In this document: piece by piece, positions 51,594-60,116 of the stretch
Layout of the letters: every line of letters starts with the position of its first letter
Position numbering within the stretch: the stretch's first letter is position 1
NCBI GenBank assembly: GCA_005473895.2
Contig: SRJI02000020.1
Coordinates: forward strand, 1-64,000
Origin: Carideicomes alvinocaridis
GTDB taxonomy: Bacteria > Pseudomonadota > Alphaproteobacteria > Rhodobacterales > Rhodobacteraceae
Direction of reading: 5' to 3'
DNA length: 64,000 nt
Made by a program: the position numbers and the translations under genes
Notes under the pieces: model-generated
The model's input: only the letters and a program-made list of their open reading frames with translations
The model's database searches: none
What the model was told of the DNA's origin: nothing

Positions 51594-52313
51594 ATGAAAG
51601 AGCCCCTGCTCTCGCTGGCGGAGGAGCGGGCCGCGCTGCGCGCCTGGCAGGGGGCCGGCGATCGCGGCGCGCTCGAGCTGCTGATCCGGTCGCATGCGCG
51701 GCAGGTCTATGCCCAGGCGGCGCGGTGGTCGGACAATCCCGCGCACCTGGAGGACCTGGTGGCCGAGGGCTTTATCGGGCTGATGCGGGCGGCGGACAAT
51801 TTCGACCTGTCGCAGGAGGTGCGGTTTTCCACCTATGCGGCCTGGTGGGTGCTGAACGGGGTCTCGGCCGCCTTCACCCGGATCAAGACGGTGATCGACA
51901 TTCCCGCGCGCACCTATTTCGACGCGCGGACCGGACGCCTGCCCGCCGAGGACCAGCTTTTCGCGCAATTCGCCATGCAGGGGATGGTCGAACTGGATGC
52001 CGAGATGCTGGACGGCACCGGCCCGGGCGAAGCGCTGGCTTGCCCCGACCTGACCCCGGAGGAGGCGACGACGCAGCGCTCCGACAAGGCGGAACAGCGG
52101 CGCCTGCTGGAGGTGGCCCTGGCCCGGCTCGACCCCCAGGACCGCGAGGTCATCCGGCGGCGCAAGCTGAGCGAGCCGCCGGACAGCGTGGAGACGGTGG
52201 CGCAGGCGCTCGGCATGACGAAGGAGCGGCTGCGGCAGGTGGAAAAGCGGGCGCTGATGCGGCTGAGGCGACGGCTGATCGATGACGGCTTCGGCCTGGC
52301 GGCGCTGAGTTAG
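51594..52313 (+). CDS. Sigma-70 family RNA polymerase sigma factor (RpoH-like)
   Basis: 239 residues from ATG 51594; ATG 51528 or 51567 are possible starts and none has a good ribosome-binding site. Region 2 is clear (AHLEDLVAEGFIGLMRAADN, FSTYAAWWVLNGVSAAF). Region 4 reads LDPQDREVIRRRKLSEPPDS and MTKERLRQVEKRALMRLR, closest in style to RpoH. The canonical RpoH box between regions 2 and 3 is not obvious. It stands 5 bp ahead of fliK on the same strand, so it may be a motility-specific sigma factor taking the place of FliA. This is inference from position. Confidence 0.85.
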   Translation: MKEPLLSLAEERAALRAWQGAGDRGALELLIRSHARQVYAQAARWSDNPAHLEDLVAEGFIGLMRAADNFDLSQEVRFSTYAAWWVLNGVSAAFTRIKTVIDIPARTYFDARTGRLPAEDQLFAQFAMQGMVELDAEMLDGTGPGEALACPDLTPEEATTQRSDKAEQRRLLEVALARLDPQDREVIRRRKLSEPPDSVETVAQALGMTKERLRQVEKRALMRLRRRLIDDGFGLAALS

Positions 52314-52318
52314 GGGGT

Positions 52319-53656
52319 ATGATGGTGAACTGGAATTCGGGCGAGGTGAGGGCGGCGGGGCTGTCCTCTGCCGGTTCGGGCGGCGCTGCCGGGACGGCCG
52401 GGACGGGGGGCGGGTCGCTCTTCGCCCGGCTGCTGGCGCGGCTGGGGGCGACGATGCAGGGCGTGGAGTCCGGGTCCGGGGTAAGCGGACGGGAGATGCC
52501 GCTCGCGGTGACGGTTCCCGGCGATGCCGCTACCCGCGAGGCGGCGCTGGAGGACCTGGGCGATACGCTGGACGGGCTCGCCGCCTGGGCCGAGGCGCTG
52601 TTCGCGCGGGTGCAGGCCCATCCCGGGGTCGCGGAGGGGCAGAGTTCCGTGCCGGACGCGCTGCAGGGGGTCGAGGATGCGGGGCTTCTGACCGAGTTGG
52701 CCGGGCGGCTGGGCGAGGTTCTCGCCCGGTTCGATGCGGAATACGGCGCCGACAGCCAGGCGGTCCTGCGGTCGAATACCGCGGGGCTGCTGCCGGGGCT
52801 GGCCTTTCCGGCGGAAGGCGCGCCGCCTGCACTGCAGTTCCTCGCGCTCGCCCGTGACATGCTGGGGCTGGCGAAGCCGGCGGACGGGACCATCGCGCAG
52901 GGCTCCACAGCCCCACGCGTGGCCGGGGAAGTTCAGGCGATGCCCCTGCGCCTCGACAGGTCGGGGACAGCGGGGCCGGCCGGCGAGAGCCCCGATCTGC
53001 AGGTGCGACCCGCCGCCCAGGCCCAGCCTGCGCCGGCGGGCGAGGCGTTTCGCGCATTGATCGAGCAGGCGACCGCGAGGTCCGCCGAGACGCCGCAACC
53101 GGCGCAGCAGGGCCAGGGCCTGCCCGAAGCGCGGCTACTGGCAGTGGACGCGGCGGCGGGCCGGCCGATGCTGGCCGACGCGCCCCCGCCGCCCTCCGGA
53201 TCCACGACGCAGGCCGCCCCGCCTCCCGCGCCGCAAAGCACGGCGAGCTTCGCGGCGAACCTTGCCGGACAGGTGCGGGGCGTGCAGCTGACCGAGGGCA
53301 CGACCCGGATCGAGCTGGCGCCGCGCGGGTTGGGGGGCATGGAGATCGACCTCGCCCCCGACGACAATGGCGGCCTGCGGGTGACGGTGCGGGCGGAGAA
53401 CCCCGCCGTGCTCGGCGCGCTGCGGGACAACCGCGACGCGCTGCTCGCCGTGCTGCGCGACGGCGGGGTGAGCGTGCAGCAGGGCGCGCTCGGCTTCGAG
53501 GCGTTCGGAGATCAGCGCCGCCAGCACCAGGCGCCCATGCAGACCAGCGTCACCGGCCCGGCGGAAAGCGCCGAGGCCACGGGCGAGGCCGAAGCCGGCG
53601 AGCGCAGGGATCCGGCCGGGCCGGTGGCCGACGGCCGGATCGACATGCTCACGTGA
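52319..53656 (+). CDS. fliK: FliK-like hook-length control protein
   Basis: A 445-residue protein, low-complexity and rich in Ala, Gly and Pro over most of its length, with a C-terminal Flg_hook domain at about 320-400 (GVQLTEGTTRIELAPRGLGG, MEIDLAPDDNGGLRVTVRAE, ALRDNRDALLAVLRDGGV). FliK measures hook length and triggers FlhB to switch substrates. The order fliK-flgD is conserved in flagellar clusters and supports the call despite the divergent N-terminal part. The first two codons are both ATG. Confidence 0.88.
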   Translation: MMVNWNSGEVRAAGLSSAGSGGAAGTAGTGGGSLFARLLARLGATMQGVESGSGVSGREMPLAVTVPGDAATREAALEDLGDTLDGLAAWAEALFARVQAHPGVAEGQSSVPDALQGVEDAGLLTELAGRLGEVLARFDAEYGADSQAVLRSNTAGLLPGLAFPAEGAPPALQFLALARDMLGLAKPADGTIAQGSTAPRVAGEVQAMPLRLDRSGTAGPAGESPDLQVRPAAQAQPAPAGEAFRALIEQATARSAETPQPAQQGQGLPEARLLAVDAAAGRPMLADAPPPPSGSTTQAAPPPAPQSTASFAANLAGQVRGVQLTEGTTRIELAPRGLGGMEIDLAPDDNGGLRVTVRAENPAVLGALRDNRDALLAVLRDGGVSVQQGALGFEAFGDQRRQHQAPMQTSVTGPAESAEATGEAEAGERRDPAGPVADGRIDMLT

Positions 53657-53681
53657 AAACAGTTTCCAGGGGAGGGCCGGG

Positions 53682-54350
53682 ATGGCCATAGACAGCACCA
53701 ATGCCGCCGGATCCGCCGCGACGCAGAGCGCATCGCAGGCGGCCTCCGCCCGGCTGACCACCGATTACCAGAGCTTTCTCAAGCTGCTGACCGCGCAGAT
53801 CGCCAACCAGGATCCGCTGGAGCCGATGGATTCGACCACCTTCGTCAGCCAGCTCGCGCAGCTGTCGCAGGTGGAGCAGACGATCACCACCAATGCCACG
53901 CTCGAGGGCATTGCGGCGCAGCTGTCGGCGGCGGGGGCGCTGTCGGACATCCAGCTGATCGGCCACGAGGTGACGCTGGCCACCGACAGGGTGGAGCTGC
54001 GCGGCGGGACGGCGGAATTCGAGTACCAGCTCGAGGACGAGGCGCAGAAAGTCACGGCCCGGATCCTCGCCGAAGACGGCACGCTGCTGCGGGAGATCGA
54101 GGGCCTGGCGGGCAGCGCGGGCGAGACCCACGCGGTGGCCTGGGACGGGATGGACCGCGATGGCCTGCCGGTGCCCGACGGCACTTTCCGGGTGCAGATC
54201 GAGGCCAGCGATGCCGAGGGCGATGAAGTGGGCGCCGCGACCTATGCCACGACGGAGGTGAAGGAGCTGACCTTCGAGAGCGGCCAGCCGGCGATGGTCC
54301 TGCGCAACGGGGCAGAGGCGCCCTCGGGTCAGGTCATCGCGATCCGGTAG
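53682..54350 (+). CDS. flgD: FlgD, hook scaffolding protein
   Basis: A 222-residue hook cap. The N-terminal block SFLKLLTAQIANQDPLEPMD with STTFVSQLAQLSQVEQTITT is the FlgD signature. The C-terminal half holds the FlgD Ig/tudor-like domain (AVAWDGMDRDGLPVPDGTFR). It follows fliK after 25 bp. Its transcript would run into two AT-rich hairpins before the convergent fliL-like gene. Confidence 0.96.
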   Translation: MAIDSTNAAGSAATQSASQAASARLTTDYQSFLKLLTAQIANQDPLEPMDSTTFVSQLAQLSQVEQTITTNATLEGIAAQLSAAGALSDIQLIGHEVTLATDRVELRGGTAEFEYQLEDEAQKVTARILAEDGTLLREIEGLAGSAGETHAVAWDGMDRDGLPVPDGTFRVQIEASDAEGDEVGAATYATTEVKELTFESGQPAMVLRNGAEAPSGQVIAIR

Positions 54351-54353
54351 GGG

Positions 54354-54402
54354 AAAGACTTTTAACAAAAGTCTTTGGAAGAATTTTGGTTCAAAATTCT
54401 TC
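54354..54402. terminator. Tandem AT-rich hairpins between convergent flgD and fliL-like gene
   Basis: Two perfect inverted repeats stand side by side: AAAGACTTTT-AAC-AAAAGTCTTT (54354-54376) and GAAGAATTTTG-GTT-CAAAATTCTTC (54378-54402). They fill the gap between two convergent genes and probably end transcription from both sides. Their AT-rich stems are unlike the other terminators in the window. Confidence 0.75.
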
Positions 54403-54417
54403 TGGCGACGCGGGCAA

Positions 54418-54954
54418 TCAGCTCCGCGGGACGTCCTGCTTGTAGAGCGACAGGAAAAGCACCTCCTGCGTGTCGCCGAAGCTTGCGCGCAGGTCGGAGG
54501 TCAGTTTCGCCGACAGCCAGTCGGAATCCAGCCCCGCGCGGTGCATCCTGGGATTGGCCGCCGCCTGCTGGAAGGACGTCAGGATCGCGTCGCGCAGCCG
54601 GGCGGAATTCTCGGCGAGGCGGTAGCGGGCCGCGATGTCCTGGCTGGGCATGGCCACGCCGAAATCGGCGACCACGTAGCTCACGCTGCGCGGCTTGTAG
54701 ACCGGCACCATGATGGAGCCCAGCCGCACCACGTGGGCCGCCGGATGGCTCTCGGTCTCCGTCGCGCCAACGTCCTCCGCCTCATGGACCGGAACGGCGC
54801 GCGCCGCGGCCGCGTCGATCAGGCGCTCGGCCTCGGGCTTCGCGGGGGCGGGCGCCCCGGCCTGCGCAGGCTCGGCGAGCTGCATGCCCAGCCCATAGCC
54901 GGCGCCGAGCCCCATCACCGGAAGCCCCAGGGCGAGAATCATCCATGTCTTCAT
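54418..54954 (-). CDS. fliL: FliL-like basal-body-associated protein
   Basis: A 178-residue protein with an N-terminal membrane helix (MILALGLPVMGLGAGYGLGM), an acidic Pro/Ala linker, and a periplasmic domain (SVSYVVADFGVAMPSQD, RLRDAILTSFQQAAAN, ASFGDTQEVLFLSLYKQDVP) with the FliL C-terminal pattern. FliL surrounds the stator and supports motor torque. It is the last gene of the minus-strand series flgF-flgG-flgA-flgH-fliL. FliL is poorly conserved, so the call rests on topology, C-terminal pattern and context. Confidence 0.75.
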   Translation of the reverse strand: MKTWMILALGLPVMGLGAGYGLGMQLAEPAQAGAPAPAKPEAERLIDAAAARAVPVHEAEDVGATETESHPAAHVVRLGSIMVPVYKPRSVSYVVADFGVAMPSQDIAARYRLAENSARLRDAILTSFQQAAANPRMHRAGLDSDWLSAKLTSDLRASFGDTQEVLFLSLYKQDVPRS

Positions 54955-55044
54955 GCGGCACCCGGTTCATTGGCATGACATCGGGTGCCGTTGATGACCG
55001 CGCAATCCGGCGAAAATTGCGACTCAAAGCGGCAAGAATGGGAT

Positions 55045-55812
55045 TTAGAACGGCAGAATTACGTCCATCGCATCCTCGCCGTAGCTGCGTTCCTGCTGCC
55101 GCGAGAGCTGGCCGCGCCCGCCATAGGTGATCCGCGCCTCGGCGATCTTGTCGTAGGGGATGGAATTGTTCATCTGCACGTCCTCGGGCCGGATGATCCC
55201 GGCGACGCGCAGTTCGCGCAGCTCCTGGTTCACCTTGACCTCCTGCCGGCCGGCGACCACGAGGTTGCCGTTGGGCAGCTCCTGAACCACCAGCGCGGCC
55301 ACCCGGAGGAAGATCTCCTCGTTGCGGTCGATGCGGCCGTTGCCGCTGGCCGAGGTGCCCGAGGTGATATCGACGATGTTCTCCCCCTGCGGCAAGTCCT
55401 CCGGCCCGACGCCGGGCAGGACCTTGTCGATCTGGGTGCCGTAACCGAAGAACGACGGAAAGCCGATGCTGCTGCCGCCCTGCCGCCCGCGGGTGGTGGC
55501 GTTGGATAGCGTCGCCTCGTCGTCGATGTTGATGACGATGGTGAGGATGTCGCCCACCTGGCTCGCCCGCTGGTCGGCGAAGAACCCGCCCGAGCCCGGC
55601 GCCCAGAGCGAGGCGCGCTCGGCCCGGTGCAGGATGCGCGGCGGCTCCGGGTCGGGCATGGGCACGGAGACGCGGGTGGCCTCGGGCATGGTCTGCGGAT
55701 CGATGCCCACGCGCGACACCTGCGGATCGCGGTCGAAGGGGTTCGACGAACAGCCGGCCAGCGCGAGGGCGAGCAGGGCCGCGAGGCCAGGGGCGGTCGA
55801 AGGGCGCATCAT
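55045..55812 (-). CDS. flgH: FlgH, L-ring lipoprotein
   Basis: A 255-residue outer-membrane lipoprotein forming the L ring. A lipobox ends at Cys21 (ALALAGC). The FlgH core includes SLWAPGSGGFFADQRASQVG, DILTIVINIDDEATLSN, LPNGNLVVAGRQEVKVNQEL and RELRVAGIIRPEDVQMNNSI. The start overlaps the flgA stop by four bases. The P-ring gene flgI is not in the window. Confidence 0.97.
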   Translation of the reverse strand: MMRPSTAPGLAALLALALAGCSSNPFDRDPQVSRVGIDPQTMPEATRVSVPMPDPEPPRILHRAERASLWAPGSGGFFADQRASQVGDILTIVINIDDEATLSNATTRGRQGGSSIGFPSFFGYGTQIDKVLPGVGPEDLPQGENIVDITSGTSASGNGRIDRNEEIFLRVAALVVQELPNGNLVVAGRQEVKVNQELRELRVAGIIRPEDVQMNNSIPYDKIAEARITYGGRGQLSRQQERSYGEDAMDVILPF

Positions 55813-56483
55813 CTGACGATCTCCACTTGGCCCTCGCCCCGCGCGACGGCGGTGACGAGGGAATTGCTGACGAGGTTGACGATGCGCAGCTCCTGCCCGC
55901 GATGGGCGTCGTCCAGCGCCCGGCCCGGCGCGCTGAGCGCCAGCTTGCCGTCGTCGTAATGGATCGCAACCTTGTCGCCGCGGTCGATCACCAGCGGCTC
56001 CATCACCGATTGCGCCATGACCGGTCGGCCCCGGGCCAGCACGCGGCGCACCTCCTTGCCCAGCAGCTTCGCCGGGTCGGTCACCGCGTAGGCGCCGAGC
56101 CGGGCATGGGGCATGTCGATCATCGCGATGTCGCCCTCGCCCAGCCGCTCGCCCGGCAGCATACGGCGCACGGGCACGGGCACCGTCACGGTCAGCACCG
56201 CGAGGCCCTGCAGCCGGGTGACGCGGCCGTCGGCGCCCACCGCGTTGGCCAGGAACTGCCCGGTCGCGCGGTCCATCCAGAAGGCCGAGAGCATCACCGC
56301 CTCGGCCCCCTGCTGGTCGCTGCGCAGGGTGATGTCGAAGCGTCCCTCCTCCGGCAGCTCGGGCCCGAAACTGTCGCGCGCCCTCTCGGCCACGAGGTCC
56401 TGCACCGGCAGGGGGGTCGCGGCGGTGGCGGCCACGGGAAGCGTCAGGGCAAGGCAGGTCAGGAAGGCGATGAGACGGCGCAT
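55809..56483 (-). CDS. flgA: FlgA, P-ring assembly chaperone
   Basis: A 224-residue periplasmic protein with a signal peptide (about 1-22) and the C-terminal SAF-type domain (VPVRRMLPGERLGEGDIAMI, AVTDPAKLLGKEVRRVLARG, RPVMAQSVMEPLVIDRGDKV, AHRGQELRIVNLVSNSLVTA). FlgA helps FlgI assemble in the P ring. It is coupled to flgH and lies 4 bp after flgG. Confidence 0.95.
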   Translation of the reverse strand: MRRLIAFLTCLALTLPVAATAATPLPVQDLVAERARDSFGPELPEEGRFDITLRSDQQGAEAVMLSAFWMDRATGQFLANAVGADGRVTRLQGLAVLTVTVPVPVRRMLPGERLGEGDIAMIDMPHARLGAYAVTDPAKLLGKEVRRVLARGRPVMAQSVMEPLVIDRGDKVAIHYDDGKLALSAPGRALDDAHRGQELRIVNLVSNSLVTAVARGEGQVEIVR

Positions 56484-56487
56484 GGCA

Positions 56488-57273
56488 TCACTTGATCTGG
56501 TTGGTGGTGGACATCATCTGGTCGGCGGTCTCGATCGCCTTGGAGTTCATCTCGTAGGCCCGCTGGGCCGAGATCAGGTCGGTGATCTGCTGGATGATGT
56601 TGACGTTGGAGTTCTCGAGGTAGCCCTGCCGGATCATCCCCACGCCAGGGTCACCCGGCACCGCCGCCAGCGGATCGCCCGAGGCGCTGGTCGCCTCCAG
56701 CATGTTGTTGCCCACCGGTCGCAGCCCGCCGTCGTTGATGAAGGTGGTGAGCGTGAGCTGCCCCAGCTCCACCGGAACGGGGTCGTTCTCCACGTAGGCG
56801 GAGACGATGCCCTGTTCGCTGACCTCCACCTTCACGGTGTTCTCGGGGATCACGATCCCGGGGTCGAGCTCATAGCCCTGCAGCGTCACGATCTGGCCCT
56901 CGGGCGACAGCTGGAAGGCGCCGTCGCGGGTATAGGCCTGGCTGCCGTCGGGGCGGTTCACGGTGAAGTAGCCGCGCCCCTCCACGGCCATGGACAGCTC
57001 GTTCTCCGTGCCGATCAGCCCGCCCTGGGTGTTGAGCCGCACGGTGCCCACGGTGCGCACGCCAAGGCCGACATCCACCCCGGTGGGGCGCGAAGAGCCC
57101 TCCTCGGTGGTGAGCGCGCCCTCGCGGGCCATGTTGTCGTAGATCAGGTCCTGGAACGACGCGCGGCTCGACTTGAAGCCGGTGGTGTTCGCGTTGGCGA
57201 TGTTGTTGGAGATGACGTCGACATTCGTCTGCTGCGCCATCATCCCCGTGGCCGCGATGCCCAGTGCCTTCAT
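56488..57273 (-). CDS. flgG: FlgG, distal rod protein
   Basis: A 261-residue rod protein. The N-terminus MKALGIAATGMMAQQTNVDV and VISNNIANANTTGFKSSRAS, and the C-terminus SNVNIIQQITDLISAQRAYE with MNSKAIETADQMM, are characteristic. The length is that of typical FlgG. It follows flgF after 16 bp. Confidence 0.98.
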   Translation of the reverse strand: MKALGIAATGMMAQQTNVDVISNNIANANTTGFKSSRASFQDLIYDNMAREGALTTEEGSSRPTGVDVGLGVRTVGTVRLNTQGGLIGTENELSMAVEGRGYFTVNRPDGSQAYTRDGAFQLSPEGQIVTLQGYELDPGIVIPENTVKVEVSEQGIVSAYVENDPVPVELGQLTLTTFINDGGLRPVGNNMLEATSASGDPLAAVPGDPGVGMIRQGYLENSNVNIIQQITDLISAQRAYEMNSKAIETADQMMSTTNQIK

Positions 57274-57289
57274 CGTCCCGTCCCTTTCC

Positions 57290-58039
57290 TCATGCGTCCT
57301 GGCTGAGGCGCCGCAGCGTGTCCCGCCGAAGGTCGTCCTCGCCGCTCATCAGGTTCACCGCGCGGTCATAGGCGCGCTGGATCTCCATCATCCGTGTCAT
57401 CTCGGTCACCGGCTGCACGTTGCTGCCCTCGATGGAGCCCTGCACCACCTCGGTCTGCAGCGCGGCGATCCGGGCGGGGGCGGGCGCGCCCTCGGGCCGG
57501 ATGAACATGCCGCCGCCCAGCCGCTCCATCGATTGCAGGTCGGGCAGGTCGAAGACCCCAAGCCGCCCGATCACCCCGGTATTGTCGGCGCTCAGCGTGC
57601 CGTCCCGGGTGATCGACAGCTCGCCCGCGCCCTGCGGCACCGCGATGGCCGATCCGCCCTCGTCCAGCACCCGGGCGCCGTTCAGCGTCACGAGGTAGCC
57701 CTGGGTGTCGAGCGTGAAGCGCCCGTCGCGGCCATAGGTCGTCTGCCCCTCGGCGGTCTCGTAGGAGAACCAGCCGTCGCCCATCAGCGCCACGTCGAGC
57801 GGGTTGCCGGTCTGGGTCAGCGGCCCCTGCCGGGTGTCGAGGTAAGAGCCGCCGTCGATGACGTAGCTGACGCCCTCGCGCTCGGAGGTGCCGCTGCCGT
57901 CGTGCAGGTAGCTCTCGAACATCAGGTGTTCGCCCTTGAAGCCGGCGGTGTTGGCATTGGCGATGTTGTTGGCGGTGACGTCCAGCTCCCGCCGCATCGC
58001 CTGCGCCAGCGACAGGGCAACGTAATTCGAATTGTCCAT
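57290..58039 (-). CDS. flgF: FlgF, proximal rod protein
   Basis: A 249-residue rod protein from ATG 58039, chosen because MDNSNYVALSLAQAMRRELD is the family N-terminus and GGAGAG lies just upstream; an in-frame extension to 58114 lacks coding character. DVTANNIANANTAGFKGEHL and the C-terminal VQPVTEMTRMMEIQRAYDRA support FlgF. It is the first gene of the minus-strand operon and diverges from a secreted-protein gene. Confidence 0.96.
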   Translation of the reverse strand: MDNSNYVALSLAQAMRRELDVTANNIANANTAGFKGEHLMFESYLHDGSGTSEREGVSYVIDGGSYLDTRQGPLTQTGNPLDVALMGDGWFSYETAEGQTTYGRDGRFTLDTQGYLVTLNGARVLDEGGSAIAVPQGAGELSITRDGTLSADNTGVIGRLGVFDLPDLQSMERLGGGMFIRPEGAPAPARIAALQTEVVQGSIEGSNVQPVTEMTRMMEIQRAYDRAVNLMSGEDDLRRDTLRRLSQDA

Positions 58040-58165
58040 TCCGCTCTCCGCACAGGTTGGCGCCTTGGCCGATCTGTTCTTGCGTATCATCGGATTTATT
58101 ATAGGATTGTGCAAGGACTTTATGGATTAATCGGGTCTCACTTGCGGAACAATACTTGGCTATAC
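58040..58165. promoter_or_regulatory. Divergent promoter region, flgF / secreted protein gene
   Basis: The middle (about 58080-58130) is AT-rich in a GC-rich neighbourhood and contains TATAAT on the minus strand (58098-58103), but no -35 element sits at the normal distance. It should contain the promoters of both operons. Confidence 0.4.
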
Positions 58166-60019
58166 ATGTGGATGCTTTGCCTCGGCCTGGCCTTGCCCGG
58201 CGCCGGTCTCTGCTTTCCCGGCGCGACTGAGGGCGGGACGGCGATCCGCGCGGTGCCGCCGGCCCTGCGGCTGAGCCGTTTTGACGGGGTGGATTTCGTG
58301 GCCCGGCGGCGCGAGATGGTCGACCGGCTGGCCCTGGCGCGCGAGGCGGAGCCGGCGGCGACCGGGGGAGAGGTGGCGCCGGAGCCGACCGGGGGAGAGG
58401 CGGAGAGCGACGCCCTGCTCGACCTTGCGGAGCTGCACCTGGCCTGGGCCATGGTGCCGGAGGGGCTGTCCTACCTCGATGCGCTGAGCGCCGATCTGCC
58501 CCGGCCCAAGGCCCTGCGGCGGGACGCGCTTCGCCTGGCGCTGGAGCTGCTGGACAGCCGCGACCGGACGCTTTCGCCGCGGTCGAGCGCGCTGTTGTCC
58601 GAGGACATGCCGGGCTGGCGCGATCAGCCGATGATGCGGATCCTGGCCGGCTACGACCCCGCGGACCCCGCCGCGTCGCGCCCCGAGCTGGAGGCGGCCG
58701 CGGCCCGGATCGACGACTATTCCCGCGCCATCCGCGAGATCGCTGTACCGCGCCTCCTGGACGTGGCGGTGGAAAGCGGCGCGTGGCAGGTCGCGCGGGA
58801 CCTCGCCGCCCGTCTGTCGCCGCAGGACCGGCCGGAGGCGCGCGCCGCCTATCACTACCTGCTGGGCCGCACCGCCGAGAGCGGGGGCGAACTGATCGCC
58901 GCCTTCGACCATTACCGCGAGGCCTCGGCGGGGCGGGATCTCTGGGCGCATCGCGCGCGGCTGGCCCTCGCGGAACTGGGGCTGAGAACGGACACCCTGC
59001 CGCCGGAAGAAGCGCGCATCCTGCTGGAACAGGCCCGGCGGGTCTGGAGCGGGGATGTCCACGCGGTGCGGCTTTTGCAGCGGCTCGCCCGGCTGGACCT
59101 GGAGATGGGCGACGACGTGGCGGCGCTGGAGGTGCTGGCCGGTATCATGACCCGCGCGCCGGACAGCGAGGCGGCGGCGCTGGCCCGGCAGCAGGCGCGC
59201 AGCCTTTGGGAAGACTTCTACCGGCGGGGGGCGGAGGGGGAGCTGTCCCTGGGGGATTTCCTGTCGGGTCACCGGCGGATCGCGCCGGACTACCGGTTCC
59301 ACGCCGGCTTCGACCTGGCCGCCGAGACCTTCGCCGACCGGTTCCTCGCGGAGGGCGCGACGCAGGTGGCGGCGGACGAATACGGCCAGATCCACGACTA
59401 CCTGCTCGTGGCGCGGGATCTCGGGCTGGCGGAGGTGGCGGAGGCGCGGCTGGACGGGTTGCGCCTGAAGCGGGCGCAGGCGCTGCTGCAGGGCGGCCAG
59501 TTCGAGGACGCGGCGCGCGTGCTGGCCGAGGGGCTGGGCTCGGGCGCGCCGGCGCTGCATGACCGGATGACGATGCTCCGGGCGCAACTGCACAGCGCCG
59601 CGGGAGAGCCGGCAGAGGTGATCGCGGCACAGCCGGAGCGCCCCGGCACCGACTACCTGCGGCTGCGCGCGGGGGCCTATTTCGACCGCGGCGACTGGAG
59701 CTTGGCGCAGGCGGAATATGCCCGCCTTCTGGACCGGATGGGCGACCAGATGCCGGCCTCCGACGCGATCCGCATGCTGCTGAGCGCCCACCGCGCGGGC
59801 GACCTGCGAGCTACGCAAAGCCTAGCCCGACGCTTTCCCGAGCTGAAGGGCAGCCTGCAATGGGCCGAGATCGCCCGGTCGCTCAGCGACGAGGCGCCCG
59901 GGATCGACCCGCTGCGCGGGGCCGCGGTGCAGGACAGCGTGGCGGCGGTGGACCGCACGCTGCAAAGCCTTGATGCGCTGGCGGGGCGGGGGGCGTCACA
60001 AGATTCGCCCCAAGATTAG
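58166..60019 (+). CDS. Secreted TPR-like helical protein in the flagellar cluster
   Basis: A 617-residue protein (ATG 58166; ATG 58172 also possible). The first 25 residues form a signal-peptide-like hydrophobic stretch. The rest is helical with TPR/SEL-like periodicity (LDLAELHLAWAMVPEGLSYL, AYHYLLGRTAESGGELIAAF, YLRLRAGAYFDRGDWSLAQA). A duplicated GACCGGGGGAGAGG encodes repeated TGGE near residue 70. I do not recognise a defined family. A periplasmic motor protein analogous to rhizobial MotC is one possibility. It stands 97 bp upstream of flgE on the same strand and diverges from flgF. Confidence 0.7.
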   Translation: MWMLCLGLALPGAGLCFPGATEGGTAIRAVPPALRLSRFDGVDFVARRREMVDRLALAREAEPAATGGEVAPEPTGGEAESDALLDLAELHLAWAMVPEGLSYLDALSADLPRPKALRRDALRLALELLDSRDRTLSPRSSALLSEDMPGWRDQPMMRILAGYDPADPAASRPELEAAAARIDDYSRAIREIAVPRLLDVAVESGAWQVARDLAARLSPQDRPEARAAYHYLLGRTAESGGELIAAFDHYREASAGRDLWAHRARLALAELGLRTDTLPPEEARILLEQARRVWSGDVHAVRLLQRLARLDLEMGDDVAALEVLAGIMTRAPDSEAAALARQQARSLWEDFYRRGAEGELSLGDFLSGHRRIAPDYRFHAGFDLAAETFADRFLAEGATQVAADEYGQIHDYLLVARDLGLAEVAEARLDGLRLKRAQALLQGGQFEDAARVLAEGLGSGAPALHDRMTMLRAQLHSAAGEPAEVIAAQPERPGTDYLRLRAGAYFDRGDWSLAQAEYARLLDRMGDQMPASDAIRMLLSAHRAGDLRATQSLARRFPELKGSLQWAEIARSLSDEAPGIDPLRGAAVQDSVAAVDRTLQSLDALAGRGASQDSPQD

Positions 60020-60116
60020 GCGGCGCGAAATATTTCCAATTCTTTAACCGCGAAGAAAAGTTCCCCGCCTATGTTTCACGATGAGGACGTGGAACCAGAA
60101 AGAACATGAGGCAGCC

